In this document: piece by piece, positions 55,288 through 63,267 of the stretch
How the letters are laid out: each line of letters begins with the position of its first letter
How positions within the stretch are numbered: the first letter of the stretch is position 1
From: Methylomonas rivi
Lineage (GTDB): Bacteria > Pseudomonadota > Gammaproteobacteria > Methylococcales > Methylomonadaceae
Length of the DNA stretch: 64,000 nucleotides
Reading direction: 5' to 3'
NCBI RefSeq assembly: GCF_024505165.1
Contig: NZ_JANIBK010000001.1
Span: 62,001-126,000 of the forward strand
Program-made: the position numbers and the translations under genes
Notes under the pieces: generated by a model
What the model was told of the DNA's origin: nothing
Databases searched by the model: none
What the model saw: the letters and a program-made list of their open reading frames with translations, nothing else

Positions 55288-55605
55288 TCACGCCATTTGC
55301 TCGAACAAATGCCCAACATCGTTTGCCGCTTGCCGAATCAACATGTCCGGCAGGTTGCTGCCCAAACTAAAGGATACCACTTGCCCCACTTGGGCTGCCT
55401 GCTCCGGCGTCAACAGACCGCTCGGAACAATCTCGGTATACACCCAAACCGCCGCGTCCGTTATTGTCGGCGCTTGCGTTTGATTGTTCAAAGCCGCCAA
55501 CTTCATCAGTAATGCCGAAGCCAGTAAATCCATCACGCCTGCCGTGCATTGCTGTTCCAGCAACACGTCCGCCGAACGCAGTTTTTGCCGGGCCAACTCA
55601 TGCAA
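55288..55605 (-). CDS. Short unidentified ORF, possible C-terminal remnant
   Basis: A 105-residue frame with plausible coding character ('ARQKLRSADVLLEQQCTAGVMDLLASALLMKLAAL', 'LTPEQAAQVGQVVSFSLGSNLPDMLIRQAANDVGHLFEQ') but no convincing start. The first usable codon is TTG, the frame is closed upstream by a TGA inside a REP palindrome, and it begins mid-helix. I read it as the tail of a larger gene cut off by the REP element. The parent family is not recognised. Confidence 0.4.
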   Translation of the reverse strand: MHELARQKLRSADVLLEQQCTAGVMDLLASALLMKLAALNNQTQAPTITDAAVWVYTEIVPSGLLTPEQAAQVGQVVSFSLGSNLPDMLIRQAANDVGHLFEQMA

Positions 55606-55621
55606 GGGATTTTGTTTACCT

Positions 55622-55646
55622 CATTCCCACGCGCCGCGTGGGAATG
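55622..55646. repeat. REP palindrome 1
   Basis: 25-bp perfect palindrome with 12-bp arms (core ttcccacgcg / cgcgtgggaa) and one central base. The same core recurs at 56259 and 56381, around a dead REP-associated transposase. Confidence 0.85.
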
Positions 55647-55670
55647 CAGTATATCCGCACTTTCGGTTAG

Positions 55671-56203
55671 CTAAAACCAATCCCGATAAACCGGCAACAA
55701 TCCTTCCTGACCCGCATAATTCCGCGCGCTCGAATAGCGCTAATGCTCCGACAGTTCAACATAACCGCGTTTAACCGGATTTAGGTGGATGTAATTCAAT
55801 TTCTGGCGCAAAACTTCGGGATTCTCGATCAACTGCGGATGACTACCTTCCTCCCATACCTGATAATCCCAGCCGGTTTTATGCGCCTTGCGGAACCAAC
55901 TCAATTGCTGCAATAAGCGCTCGGCGTTAATGGCTTACAAATAATAGATCAACTGACATGCCGTATAAGACTTGAAATGGGCCAATTGATTGGGTAAATC
56001 GTCAGCTTGTATAGGCAGTTCAAGTGATTTTCCAGAATGACATAGCCGTAGATTCGCCAATTGTGCTGTTGTTGGCGGTAAAGCAACGCGCCCAACACGC
56101 TGCACGGCAGCCGGACGAGTGAATAAGGGCATCCAGTTGGGTACGGTTCAGATTAAGAAGAGAGATGCTGGAATTGGAGAATGCGGTAGCGACTGCGGCC
56201 CAT
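55671..56203 (-). pseudogene. REP-associated tyrosine transposase (RAYT), inactivated
   Basis: The minus strand from the ATG at 56203 ('MGRSRYRI') to the TAG at 55671 encodes pieces of an IS200-like RAYT in shifting frames: 'PLFTRPAAVQRV', 'WRIYGYVILENHL', 'LPNQLAHFKSYTACQL', 'NAERLLQQLSWFRKAHKTGWDYQVWEEGSHPQL', 'KLNYIHLNPVKRGYVELSEH' and 'RYSSARNYAGQEGLLPVYRDW'. Lesions seen are frameshifts in the N-terminal third, an in-frame TAA at 55935-55937, and a TAG at 55740-55742 where the family has Trp. RAYTs mobilise REP palindromes; three related palindromes lie close by. It cannot make a working protein. Confidence 0.85.
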
Positions 56204-56258
56204 CCGTTTGACCTCGTTTGAGAGTTTGATCGTTGTTACCGCTAGCGCGGATAGTCTG

Positions 56259-56283
56259 CATTCCCACGCGGCGCGTGGGAACG
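56259..56283. repeat. REP palindrome 2
   Basis: 25 bp with the same core as palindrome 1 (ttcccacgcg g cgcgtgggaa) and one mismatch at the outer end. It lies 56 bp upstream of the RAYT pseudogene start. Confidence 0.85.
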
Positions 56284-56290
56284 AGAAGAC

Positions 56291-56380
56291 GAGAAGATCA
56301 GCCGGATTCTGTTCGACCAGGCCATCCTCAGCGAGGGCGGCCAGTTGGACGATCCTTCGGCGTTTGTGGCTAAGTTTATC
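56291..56380 (+). other. Short coding remnant between REP elements
   Basis: About 30 codons read 'EKISRILFDQAILSEGGQLDDPSAFVAKF' on the plus strand, protein-like in pattern, with no start and running straight into REP palindrome 3. Probably a fragment of a lost gene. Family not identified. Confidence 0.3.
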
Positions 56381-56407
56381 TGGTTCCCACGCGCTGCGTG
56401 GGAACCA
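56381..56407. repeat. REP palindrome 3
   Basis: 27-bp palindrome: 12-bp perfect arms (tggttcccacgc and its complement) around gct. Same core as the other two REPs. Confidence 0.85.
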
Positions 56408-56476
56408 AGATACGCCGCGTTGCGGTGCGAATGTACCTCGGTGCGCCCCCTGCTGACGCTTAGGAACTGAGACTGT

Positions 56477-56728
56477 ATGTAGGCTTTCGATAGTTTGCTA
56501 AACCAACGCTCTGTAAAAAGCATGGCATCGATTTCATGGATGCCCAAGCTTTATGGAATGATCTCCGGCTACTACAAATTCCAGCCAAAACGGAGGACGA
56601 GCCGCGATTCTTGGTGATCGGCGTCATTAAGCGAAAACATTGGTCCGCAGTGATCACGTATCGGCCGTATTCGTATAATCTCTGTTCGCCGCTCACGCAC
56701 CGAAGAGGTAAAACTGTATGAAAGCTGA
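56477..56728 (+). pseudogene. brnT: BrnT-type toxin gene, frameshifted
   Basis: The plus strand encodes BrnT in three pieces: 'AFDSLLNQRSVK', then 'KHGIDFMDAQALWNDLRLLQIPAKTEDEPRFLVIGVIKRKHWSAVITYR', then, after a shift near 56660-56675, 'RIRIISVRRSRTEEVKLYES' ending at a TGA at 56726-56728. The first break fits a lost A in the A-run near 56515. A TAG directly follows the only ATG (56477). BrnT is a ribonuclease toxin of the type II BrnT/BrnA pair. Order and the 11-bp overlap with brnA are as in intact systems. Confidence 0.8.
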
Positions 56729-56987
56729 AGAATTCGACAAACAATTCGACGACGACATCGACATCAGCCACGCCCTGAATTTGTCGCAAGTTCAACGGGT
56801 TATGCAAACCCAAAAGCGCGTCAACGTTGATTTTTCAGCCTGGATGATAGAGTCGTTAGACCGCGAAGCCAAACGGCTGGGGGTTACCCGACAATCCATT
56901 ATCAAAATGTGGCTGGCTGAACGGTTGGAAACATCATCGCTTTCAGCCCGGGTACGCAATGCGTACCCTACGCCCAATTTGATTTAG
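56718..56987 (+). CDS. brnA: BrnA-type antitoxin
   Basis: An 89-aa antitoxin with the ribbon-helix-helix core 'KRVNVDFSAWMIESLDREAKRLGVTRQSIIKMWLAERLE' (residues 34-72) and the usual acidic N-terminus 'KAEEFDKQFDDDIDI'. It overlaps the ruined brnT. The last 14 residues ('ARVRNAYPTPNLI' part) are encoded by a REP-like palindrome (56950-56968), so the native C-terminus, normally ending soon after 'AERLE', has been replaced. It may still bind DNA; with no toxin it is an orphan. Confidence 0.85.
   Translation: MKAEEFDKQFDDDIDISHALNLSQVQRVMQTQKRVNVDFSAWMIESLDREAKRLGVTRQSIIKMWLAERLETSSLSARVRNAYPTPNLI
56950..56968. repeat. REP-like palindrome inside the brnA 3' end
   Basis: gggtacgc-aat-gcgtaccc, 8-bp perfect arms, a different family from the ttcccacgcg type. 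It is followed by tacgcccaattt. It is translated as the tail of BrnA. Confidence 0.8.
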
Positions 56988-57101
56988 TGCCGGTCGATAA
57001 CCCGCGGCAACCGGGGTGACGATGCGCCCAATGTTGTAAGCACGTGTCCGCCGACGCCGGATATTGTTTACTCCACCCGGCAACACGACGAAACCAACAA
57101 A

Positions 57102-57566
57102 TCACATCTGCGACTGCAGATAATTTTGTATGCCGATCTGCTCGATCAGGCCGAGTTGAGTTTCCAGCCAATCGATGTGCTCTTCCTCGCTTTCCAGAAT
57201 ATGTTCGAACACTTCTCGAGAAATATAATCGCTAACGCTTTCGCAATAGGCAATGGCGTCTCGTAACACCGGTTCGGCCAATTTCTCCAATTTTAAATCG
57301 CATGCCAGCATTTCCTTGGGGTTTTCGCCTATCAATAATTTGCCCAGGTTTTGCAGATTGGGCAGCCCTTCCAAAAATAAAATCCGCTCGATCACTTTGT
57401 CGGCGTGTTTCATTTCGTCGATGGACTCGTGATAGACCTTTTCGTTGAGTTTTTGATAGCCCCAGTTTTTGTACATACGGGCATGCAAAAAATACTGGTT
57501 GATGGCCGTCAATTCGTTTTCCAACACTTTATTCAGATATTCGATTACTTTTTTATCGCCTTGCAT
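57102..57566 (-). CDS. bfr: Bacterioferritin
   Basis: A 154-aa iron-storage subunit of the 24-mer cage. Ferroxidase ligands are in place: Glu18 ('[17 protein letters not shown]'), Glu51 and His54 ('[23 protein letters not shown]'), and later '[14 protein letters not shown]'. Met52, the haem ligand, is present, so this is a haem-binding Bfr rather than a plain ferritin. No bfd (bacterioferritin-associated ferredoxin) gene is adjacent. Good ribosome site 'aggag'. Confidence 0.96.
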   Translation of the reverse strand: MQGDKKVIEYLNKVLENELTAINQYFLHARMYKNWGYQKLNEKVYHESIDEMKHADKVIERILFLEGLPNLQNLGKLLIGENPKEMLACDLKLEKLAEPVLRDAIAYCESVSDYISREVFEHILESEEEHIDWLETQLGLIEQIGIQNYLQSQM

Positions 57567-58023
57567 AAAACTCTCCTAGTTTGAATGGGGTAAGTGGGTA
57601 TGTCGTTGGCCAAATTAACACACTCCCGCCACGGTAACCAGCGCCGTATAAGGCCCACGGGCAATTATTTCCGGCCTTTTTACAAATCGCATTTTTGGCG
57701 GCGGCCCGAGACAATTTAACAATGTTCAATGCACCAATTTGAGCAAAAGCGCACCACTTTAATAGCCAGAAATTACAGGGTTTTAGCCCAGACGCCTTGA
57801 AAACACACCTTCTCCTTGGCTTGGCATGCCTTCTGCTTTTTCGATAACTGCTTTAGGATCATGAAATTGCCCAGTTCTTTTACTAGAATCCCCGCTCGGG
57901 CTGCATTTGTTAAAAGCCGGGCGGCCAATTTCGCAATAGCAAGATCGGGAAATAACAACACGGCCGACGATTACGCGTCCGAACATCACCTTGACTCTTT
58001 TTACCATACATTAACGGCAACTT
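57567..58023. other. Intergenic region between bfr and the Cache gene
   Basis: 457 bp between divergent genes. The right half holds a strong sigma-54 promoter for the Cache-domain gene (listed separately). No gene is convincing; short frames here lack homology-like patterns. No clear enhancer-protein site could be picked out by eye. Confidence 0.5.
57822..57837 (+). promoter_or_regulatory. Sigma-54 promoter of the double-Cache gene
   Basis: tGGcatgccttctGCt matches the -24/-12 consensus TGGCAYR-N4-YTGCW, with GG and GC exactly 10 bp apart. It is about 187 bp upstream of the start codon at 58024, leaving a long leader. Expression would need an activator ATPase and RpoN. Confidence 0.75.
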
Positions 58024-60048
58024 ATGAACGCTCTCTTAAAAGCACATACTCCCAAATTGCTGACCGCAATGCCGGACGTTAAAAGCTTTGAAAACCGCTT
58101 GGCCCAATTGAACGGCTGGTGGGGCAAAATCACCTTGATCGGCAAAATCAATAGCCATAACGTGGCGGCCACCATCTTGGACGATATGAACCGCACTCAA
58201 AACAAGTTCGGCGAACTGCAACAAAAGCTCACTCATAACTTGTTATACGAGAACGTGCAAAAGCTGGTGCTGGATAATTCCTCCAAAGCCCAGGTTGCCA
58301 TTGATCTATTGATTCGAAATTTATTCGAACGCACCGCCGATGTGGGCTTTTTAGCCACGGATAAGGATATCCGGGTGTTTCTGGCGGACCGGCAAGCCAG
58401 CCAACAACAAATCGATTTCATCGAAACCCGTTTACAGGAATACGTCAAAAAATACAGTGTCTATGACGAAATCATGGTATTCGATACCCAGGGCCAGCTC
58501 AAGGCTCACCTGGATAAAAACAGCCCGGTAAAATTTTCCGACGACCCATTGCTGGCTCAAACGCTGAACAGTTCCGACGATTACGTGGAAACATTTCGTT
58601 ATACCGACTTGCAGCCAAACCGCCGCCATTCGTTGATTTATTCCTGCAAGATCACCGAAACCGATCAGAAAACCTCGAAGCCTTTGGGCGTCTTGTGCCT
58701 TTGCTTTCGTTTCGACGACGAAATACAAGGTATCTTTGCCAATTTGTTGAATCGGGAAGACCGGGGCGTACTTGCCATTCTGTCGGCTAATGGGCAGGTT
58801 ATCGCCAGCAGCGATGAGCAGCGCGTGCCGCTGCAAGCCCAATTTAACCCGAATACGCCGCTACGGATCAACACCTACCAAGGCAAGGATTACATTACCA
58901 ATACCCGGCAGACCAGCGGATACCAGGGTTTTTTCGGCCTGGGCTGGCACGGGCAAATGATGACGCCGCTGGACCAGGCATTCAACAGCAAGCCATCGGC
59001 CGATCAACGCAGCGATTTTGCCGACATCATGGAACAGGCCAGCACCTTCCCCCAAGAACTGCGCAATATCCGCAAGGCATCGGCCGACATCAACGCCGAC
59101 TTGGGCCTGTTGGTGTTGAACGGACAAATTGCCTCCGCCCGTAAAAATGCCGCCGAATTCATGCCGGTATTGGAAGCCATCAAACAAATCGGTTCGGACA
59201 TCGCCAGCATCTTTACCGCTTCGGTCAATCGCTTGCAGGAAGTGACGGTCATGTCTTCGCACCTGAACAACGCCGGCTTTTTAGCGGCGCTGGCCGTGGA
59301 CATCATGGACCGTAACCTCTACGAAAGAGCCAATGACTGCCGCTGGTGGGCGCTGACTTCGGCCTTTAGAGATAATCTGGCGCGGCCGGATTTGTCCCCC
59401 GCCGACAAACGTCAAATCAGCGAGATTTTGCAATACATCAACGCCTTGTATACGGTATACACCAACTTATACGTCTACAATGCGCACGGGGAAATTCTGG
59501 CCGTGTCCGACGGCAAACAAACCCAATGGGTCGGCACCACGGTTGACGCTTCAACCGGAGCACTCTCCGCACTACAAAATTCGGACAGCCAAAAATACAG
59601 CGTATCGCCGTTCGCCGGCAGCCATTTGTATCAAAACCGCCATACGTATATTTACAATGCCGCCATTACCGATCTGGCCGACCCCGGCAAAGTGCTGGGC
59701 GGTATTGGCATCGTGTTCGACAGCGAACCGCAATTCTCGGCCATGCTGCGGGAAACCTTGCCGCGCGATGAAAACGGCCAATTGTTAAAACACTGTTTCG
59801 CCGTCTATGCCGACCGAAACCAAAACATTATCGCCGTCGCCAACCGGCCCGACCTCAGGGTAGGCGACAAACTGGACCTGGACGATCGCTTTTTCGGCTT
59901 GCCGAACGGCCAGCACAGCTCCGACATCATTCAGTATGGCGACCGGAGCTACGTCCTGGGCATGGCCGCCTCTAAAGGTTACCGCGAATATAAAACCGCG
60001 GACGGCTATCAAAACGACGTCTTGGCCTTGGTATTTATTCCGTTTTAA
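58024..60048 (+). CDS. Soluble protein with two Cache-like sensor domains
   Basis: A 674-aa protein. Residues about 80-330 and 430-670 each look like a double-Cache sensor ('LIRNLFERTADVGFLATDKDIRVFL', 'YDEIMVFDTQGQLKAHLD'; then 'MDRNLYERANDCRWWALTSAF', 'YTNLYVYNAHGEILAVSDG'), so the two halves are duplicates. Between them is a helical stretch ('NADLGLLVLNGQIASARKNAAEFMPVLEAIKQIG') faintly like a worn-down receptor hairpin tip. No TM segment or signal peptide is seen, so it would sense ligand in the cytoplasm. No output domain is recognised. It is behind a sigma-54 promoter. Confidence 0.75.
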   Translation: MNALLKAHTPKLLTAMPDVKSFENRLAQLNGWWGKITLIGKINSHNVAATILDDMNRTQNKFGELQQKLTHNLLYENVQKLVLDNSSKAQVAIDLLIRNLFERTADVGFLATDKDIRVFLADRQASQQQIDFIETRLQEYVKKYSVYDEIMVFDTQGQLKAHLDKNSPVKFSDDPLLAQTLNSSDDYVETFRYTDLQPNRRHSLIYSCKITETDQKTSKPLGVLCLCFRFDDEIQGIFANLLNREDRGVLAILSANGQVIASSDEQRVPLQAQFNPNTPLRINTYQGKDYITNTRQTSGYQGFFGLGWHGQMMTPLDQAFNSKPSADQRSDFADIMEQASTFPQELRNIRKASADINADLGLLVLNGQIASARKNAAEFMPVLEAIKQIGSDIASIFTASVNRLQEVTVMSSHLNNAGFLAALAVDIMDRNLYERANDCRWWALTSAFRDNLARPDLSPADKRQISEILQYINALYTVYTNLYVYNAHGEILAVSDGKQTQWVGTTVDASTGALSALQNSDSQKYSVSPFAGSHLYQNRHTYIYNAAITDLADPGKVLGGIGIVFDSEPQFSAMLRETLPRDENGQLLKHCFAVYADRNQNIIAVANRPDLRVGDKLDLDDRFFGLPNGQHSSDIIQYGDRSYVLGMAASKGYREYKTADGYQNDVLALVFIPF

Positions 60049-60396
60049 TCAGCCGAAGGTCGAGCCGTTCCAGCCCCAAAACTCGGCGGGACAATTGCTG
60101 AACTCGATATACACCCTATCCGTTGGCACGGCCAAGCGCTGATGCAACAAAGCGGCAATCCCGGCCGACAAGCTATTGGCCTGGGCTTTGGATAAACCTA
60201 TGCTCTTGCATTCCGCATAGGCCAACGGATCGGCATTGCCGCCGAACAACATGGCTTTATCGCCCGCCAGTTCCACCATCACATAGCGTTCCGGCTTGCC
60301 GGTTTCCCGGGCCAATAAGCGGGAAAAGTCGGCCAGTAATTGCGCCGATTGCTCGGAGCCGACGTTGACATTGGTGCTCAATTTTAAATAAGGCAT
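60049..60396 (-). CDS. MIF/tautomerase-superfamily protein
   Basis: A 115-aa protein like macrophage-migration-inhibitory-factor and phenylpyruvate tautomerases. Pro2, the catalytic base, is present ('MPYLKLSTNVNV'), then 'SRLLARETGKPERYVMVEL', 'MLFGGNADPLAYAECKSIG' and 'VPTDRVYIEFSN'. The physiological substrate of bacterial members is unclear. Its stop abuts that of the convergent Cache gene with no gap. Confidence 0.88.
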   Translation of the reverse strand: MPYLKLSTNVNVGSEQSAQLLADFSRLLARETGKPERYVMVELAGDKAMLFGGNADPLAYAECKSIGLSKAQANSLSAGIAALLHQRLAVPTDRVYIEFSNCPAEFWGWNGSTFG

Positions 60397-60474
60397 CGCT
60401 ATTCCTCACATGTTCCACAAATAATTGGTACTCTTTAGCGGGTAGAAAAATAATAACCCACAGCGGAGATTGCC

Positions 60475-60876
60475 ATGAAAAACCATTATGTACTCATTAT
60501 CGCGGCTGCTTTAAGCCTGCCGGCCAATACCGTTTTCGCCTACGGCAGCAGTTCGAGTTCCAGCAGTTGCGATAAGCCTACTTTCTCCGAGTTTCAACCC
60601 GCGGCAAACAAATACCTGCAAAGTTTCAGCGAATTTTCCTTCGTCGCTTCGTCGAATACCAGCCCCAGCTCGATAAAAGTCAATATCAGCGCCGGCCCGC
60701 TCAAAGAGCAGTTCGACGCCAAACAATTGAAAATCAACCCGCAAGGCAACGGCCGCTTGGTTGTCAGCGGCAAACTCAACCGCCCTTTTCAACACGGTTT
60801 TGCCAGAATCAGCGTCACGGCTCACAGCAAGCCGGGTTGCGAAAAAACCGATGGACATTTAATTAGAGTGCAGTAA
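60475..60876 (+). CDS. Secreted hypothetical protein
   Basis: A 133-aa protein, not recognised. Signal peptide (residues 1-22, 'MKNHYVLIIAAALSLPANTVFA'), then a Ser-run ('YGSSSSSSSCDKP') and a beta-rich C-terminal domain ('SFVASSNTSPSSIKVNISAGPL', 'GRLVVSGKLNRPFQHGFARISVTAHSKPGC'). Two cysteines may form a disulfide. The C-terminal part has the pattern of an immunoglobulin-like or carbohydrate-exposed fold, but I cannot name it. Ribosome site 'gcgga'. Confidence 0.7.
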   Translation: MKNHYVLIIAAALSLPANTVFAYGSSSSSSSCDKPTFSEFQPAANKYLQSFSEFSFVASSNTSPSSIKVNISAGPLKEQFDAKQLKINPQGNGRLVVSGKLNRPFQHGFARISVTAHSKPGCEKTDGHLIRVQ

Positions 60877-60949
60877 GCTAACATTCGAAATACGGCGCAT
60901 TTGTACTGAAAACGCCTCTTTTTTTAGACGCCCGTCCGCTTCCGCCAAC

Positions 60950-60979
60950 TCCCCGGCGCCTATCCATGGCAGCCGGGGA
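60950..60979. other. GC-rich hairpin upstream of pgaB
   Basis: tccccggc and gccgggga pair perfectly over 8 bp around a 14-nt loop. There is no T-run after it, so it is not a classic terminator. It stands between the hypothetical gene at 60475 and pgaB. Confidence 0.4.
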
Positions 60980-61039
60980 ATATCCAAATCCGGCTCGGGT
61001 TAAACTCAACCAGCCGAAGCTTCTCCAGCGGTATCGTTC

Positions 61040-62947
61040 TTGATAGCACACTGCAATTTTTATATTAGGTTCGCTCTTTTCCTCGGCTGCGCGCTGGCGG
61101 CAGCGGCGCGGGCGGAGACCGGCGCCCCAATCGCCGATTTTATAGCCCTCAATTATCACGACGTGATTTCAGAGCGGGCTTACGCAGCCCCCGACGCGCG
61201 TTATGCGGTCACTGCAAAAAATCTGGAGGCCCAATTCGCTTGGCTGAAAAACAACCGCTATACGGTCATAGACATTCAAACCTTGCTTGACGCGAGAAAC
61301 GGCAAACAAACCTTACCCGATAAAGCCGTACTGCTGAGTTTCGACGACGGTTATCTGAGTTTTTATACCGAGGTGCTGCCGTTATTGAAAACATACCGTT
61401 ATCCGGCCACGCTTGCCGTTGTCGGTAGTTGGCTCGAAAGCCGACATGCGCCCAACCAACGCGCCTTAATGTCGGCCGGCCAACTGCGCGAAGTCGTGAA
61501 ATCCGGCTTGGTTGAAATCGCCTCGCACGGTTACGACTTGCATCGCGGCGTCATCGTCAATGCGCATGGCGATTATCAAAGCGCCGCCACCGCGCGGGCA
61601 TTCCTGGGCGACGGCTATGAAAGCGAAGAAAACTATCGCAAACGGATTTTTCAGGCGCTCGATAAAAGCGCCGAACAGTTATTTCAAACGGTAGGCATCC
61701 GCCCCAGAGTCATGGTTTGGCCTTACGGCGATTACAACGCGGTTACGCTGGAAGCCGCCAAACGCGCCGGCATGCCGTTAACCATGGGTTTGGGCGACGG
61801 CGGCAATACCTTGGCCGACCTCGGCGCCATCAAGCGCTTGATCGTCACCGACGATCCGGATATTCCGCAATTCGCCCGCCTGATGCGGGAGCAGCGTCTC
61901 GACCAGACGCTACGTGTCGCGCAAGTGGATATGGATTACCTCTACGATGATGACGAGGAACAAGCCGAGCGCAACATTAGCGCCTTGGCCGACAGAATCG
62001 AGGCCAGCGGCGTCAACACGGTGTTTCTGCAAGCCTATGCCGATCCCGATGGCGACGGCGGCGGCGACCAGTTGTATTTTCCGAACCGCCGCCTCCCCGT
62101 CAGGCGCGACTTGTTCAATCGCGTGGCATTGCGCTTACGCTCGCAGGCTAAGGTCAAGGTGTATGCCTGGCTGCCCATTATGGCTTACCGGGCATCCCTA
62201 CCGGCGGAATGGTATGTCCATGAATGGAAAGACGATGAGGTCCGGCCCGCGCCGAAAAGCCGCCTGTCGCCTTTTAATCCGCAAGCCCGCCAATTTATCG
62301 GCGATATTTATGAAGATTTGGCGGTACATTGCGACTTTGACGGCATTTTGTTTCACGACGACGGGATTTTGTCGGACTTTGAAGACGCCTCCGCGCCGGC
62401 ACTGACATTCGGTCATGACGTTTGGGGATTGCCGACGGATTTCGAAACCCTGCGCGCCGATGCGGGTCTGCGTATGACATGGGCCCGGCATAAAACCGAA
62501 CTGCTCGCCCAATTTACAGACTATCTTACCGATAGGGTCAAATATTACCGACCCTATATCAAGACAGCCCGCAACCTGTTTGCACTACCGGTTATAAACC
62601 AAAGCAGCGAGGAATGGTATGCGCAATCCCTGGCCACTTTTCTGACACATTACGATTATGCCGCCGTGGAAGCCATGCCCTTTATGGAACAAGCGGAAAA
62701 TCCCCAAGCCTGGTTGCAAAACTTGCTGAATAAAGTCGCCGCGCATCCCTTGGGATTGCAGAAAACGCTTTTCGAACTGCAAACCGTGGACTGGAACCAG
62801 CAACAACCTGTTCCCATGGCGGTTTTTATCGAGCAGGTCCGCTTGCTTGAAAAAAATGGCGCCCGGCATATCGGTTATTATCCCGACAACGTCCACGCCG
62901 ACCATCCCAACCGCCAAGCCTTGGAAAATCTCTTCAAGCCGAATTAG
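61040..62947 (+). CDS. pgaB: Poly-beta-1,6-GlcNAc N-deacetylase PgaB-like
   Basis: A 635-aa two-domain protein. N-terminal signal peptide ('FALFLGCALAAAARA'), family-4 carbohydrate-esterase domain with 'LNYHDV', 'LSFDDGYLSFY' and 'EIASHGYDLHRG', then the C-terminal TIM-barrel hydrolase domain of PgaB ('GVNTVFLQAYADPDGDGGGDQLYFPNRRLPVRRDLF', 'FDGILFHDDGILSDFED', 'EAMPFMEQA'). PgaB partially deacetylates poly-GlcNAc in the periplasm for export. No pgaA/C/D gene is next to it. The start is a TTG with a poor ribosome site, so the exact N-terminus is uncertain. Confidence 0.9.
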   Translation: MIAHCNFYIRFALFLGCALAAAARAETGAPIADFIALNYHDVISERAYAAPDARYAVTAKNLEAQFAWLKNNRYTVIDIQTLLDARNGKQTLPDKAVLLSFDDGYLSFYTEVLPLLKTYRYPATLAVVGSWLESRHAPNQRALMSAGQLREVVKSGLVEIASHGYDLHRGVIVNAHGDYQSAATARAFLGDGYESEENYRKRIFQALDKSAEQLFQTVGIRPRVMVWPYGDYNAVTLEAAKRAGMPLTMGLGDGGNTLADLGAIKRLIVTDDPDIPQFARLMREQRLDQTLRVAQVDMDYLYDDDEEQAERNISALADRIEASGVNTVFLQAYADPDGDGGGDQLYFPNRRLPVRRDLFNRVALRLRSQAKVKVYAWLPIMAYRASLPAEWYVHEWKDDEVRPAPKSRLSPFNPQARQFIGDIYEDLAVHCDFDGILFHDDGILSDFEDASAPALTFGHDVWGLPTDFETLRADAGLRMTWARHKTELLAQFTDYLTDRVKYYRPYIKTARNLFALPVINQSSEEWYAQSLATFLTHYDYAAVEAMPFMEQAENPQAWLQNLLNKVAAHPLGLQKTLFELQTVDWNQQQPVPMAVFIEQVRLLEKNGARHIGYYPDNVHADHPNRQALENLFKPN

Positions 62948-63205
62948 CGCGGTTCATTCGCCGTTCCATTAAACATATTTTCTACGAATGGCCGGCGGCT
63001 CAACGTTATGCCAATACTGACAAGGCACCCGCCATTTCTGTCAGATCCGTCAAAAAATCAGCACGTCCAAATATCTAAACGTTTAGAATTGCCGCTTCCT
63101 ACCAGTCCCACACGGGTAAATAAGCCCTGATTTTTATACTTTCTAGCAAGCCAGGTCAGCCCACCGCCACCCAATCATTCCCCTTCACGCCGCAGACACA
63201 CCTTC

Positions 63206-63221
63206 CGGCACAAAAACTGCT
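63206..63221 (+). promoter_or_regulatory. Sigma-54 promoter of the lectin-like gene
   Basis: cGGcacaaaaactGCt has GG and GC 10 bp apart and matches YGGCAC-N5-YTGCW apart from the first base. It lies 47 bp ahead of the start at 63268. The rest of the 320-bp gap (62948-63267) after pgaB shows no gene, only an AT-rich stretch. Confidence 0.7.
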
Positions 63222-63267
63222 ATATACATCTCAAATTCACACCCTAATTACATAAGGAATAACAGAC

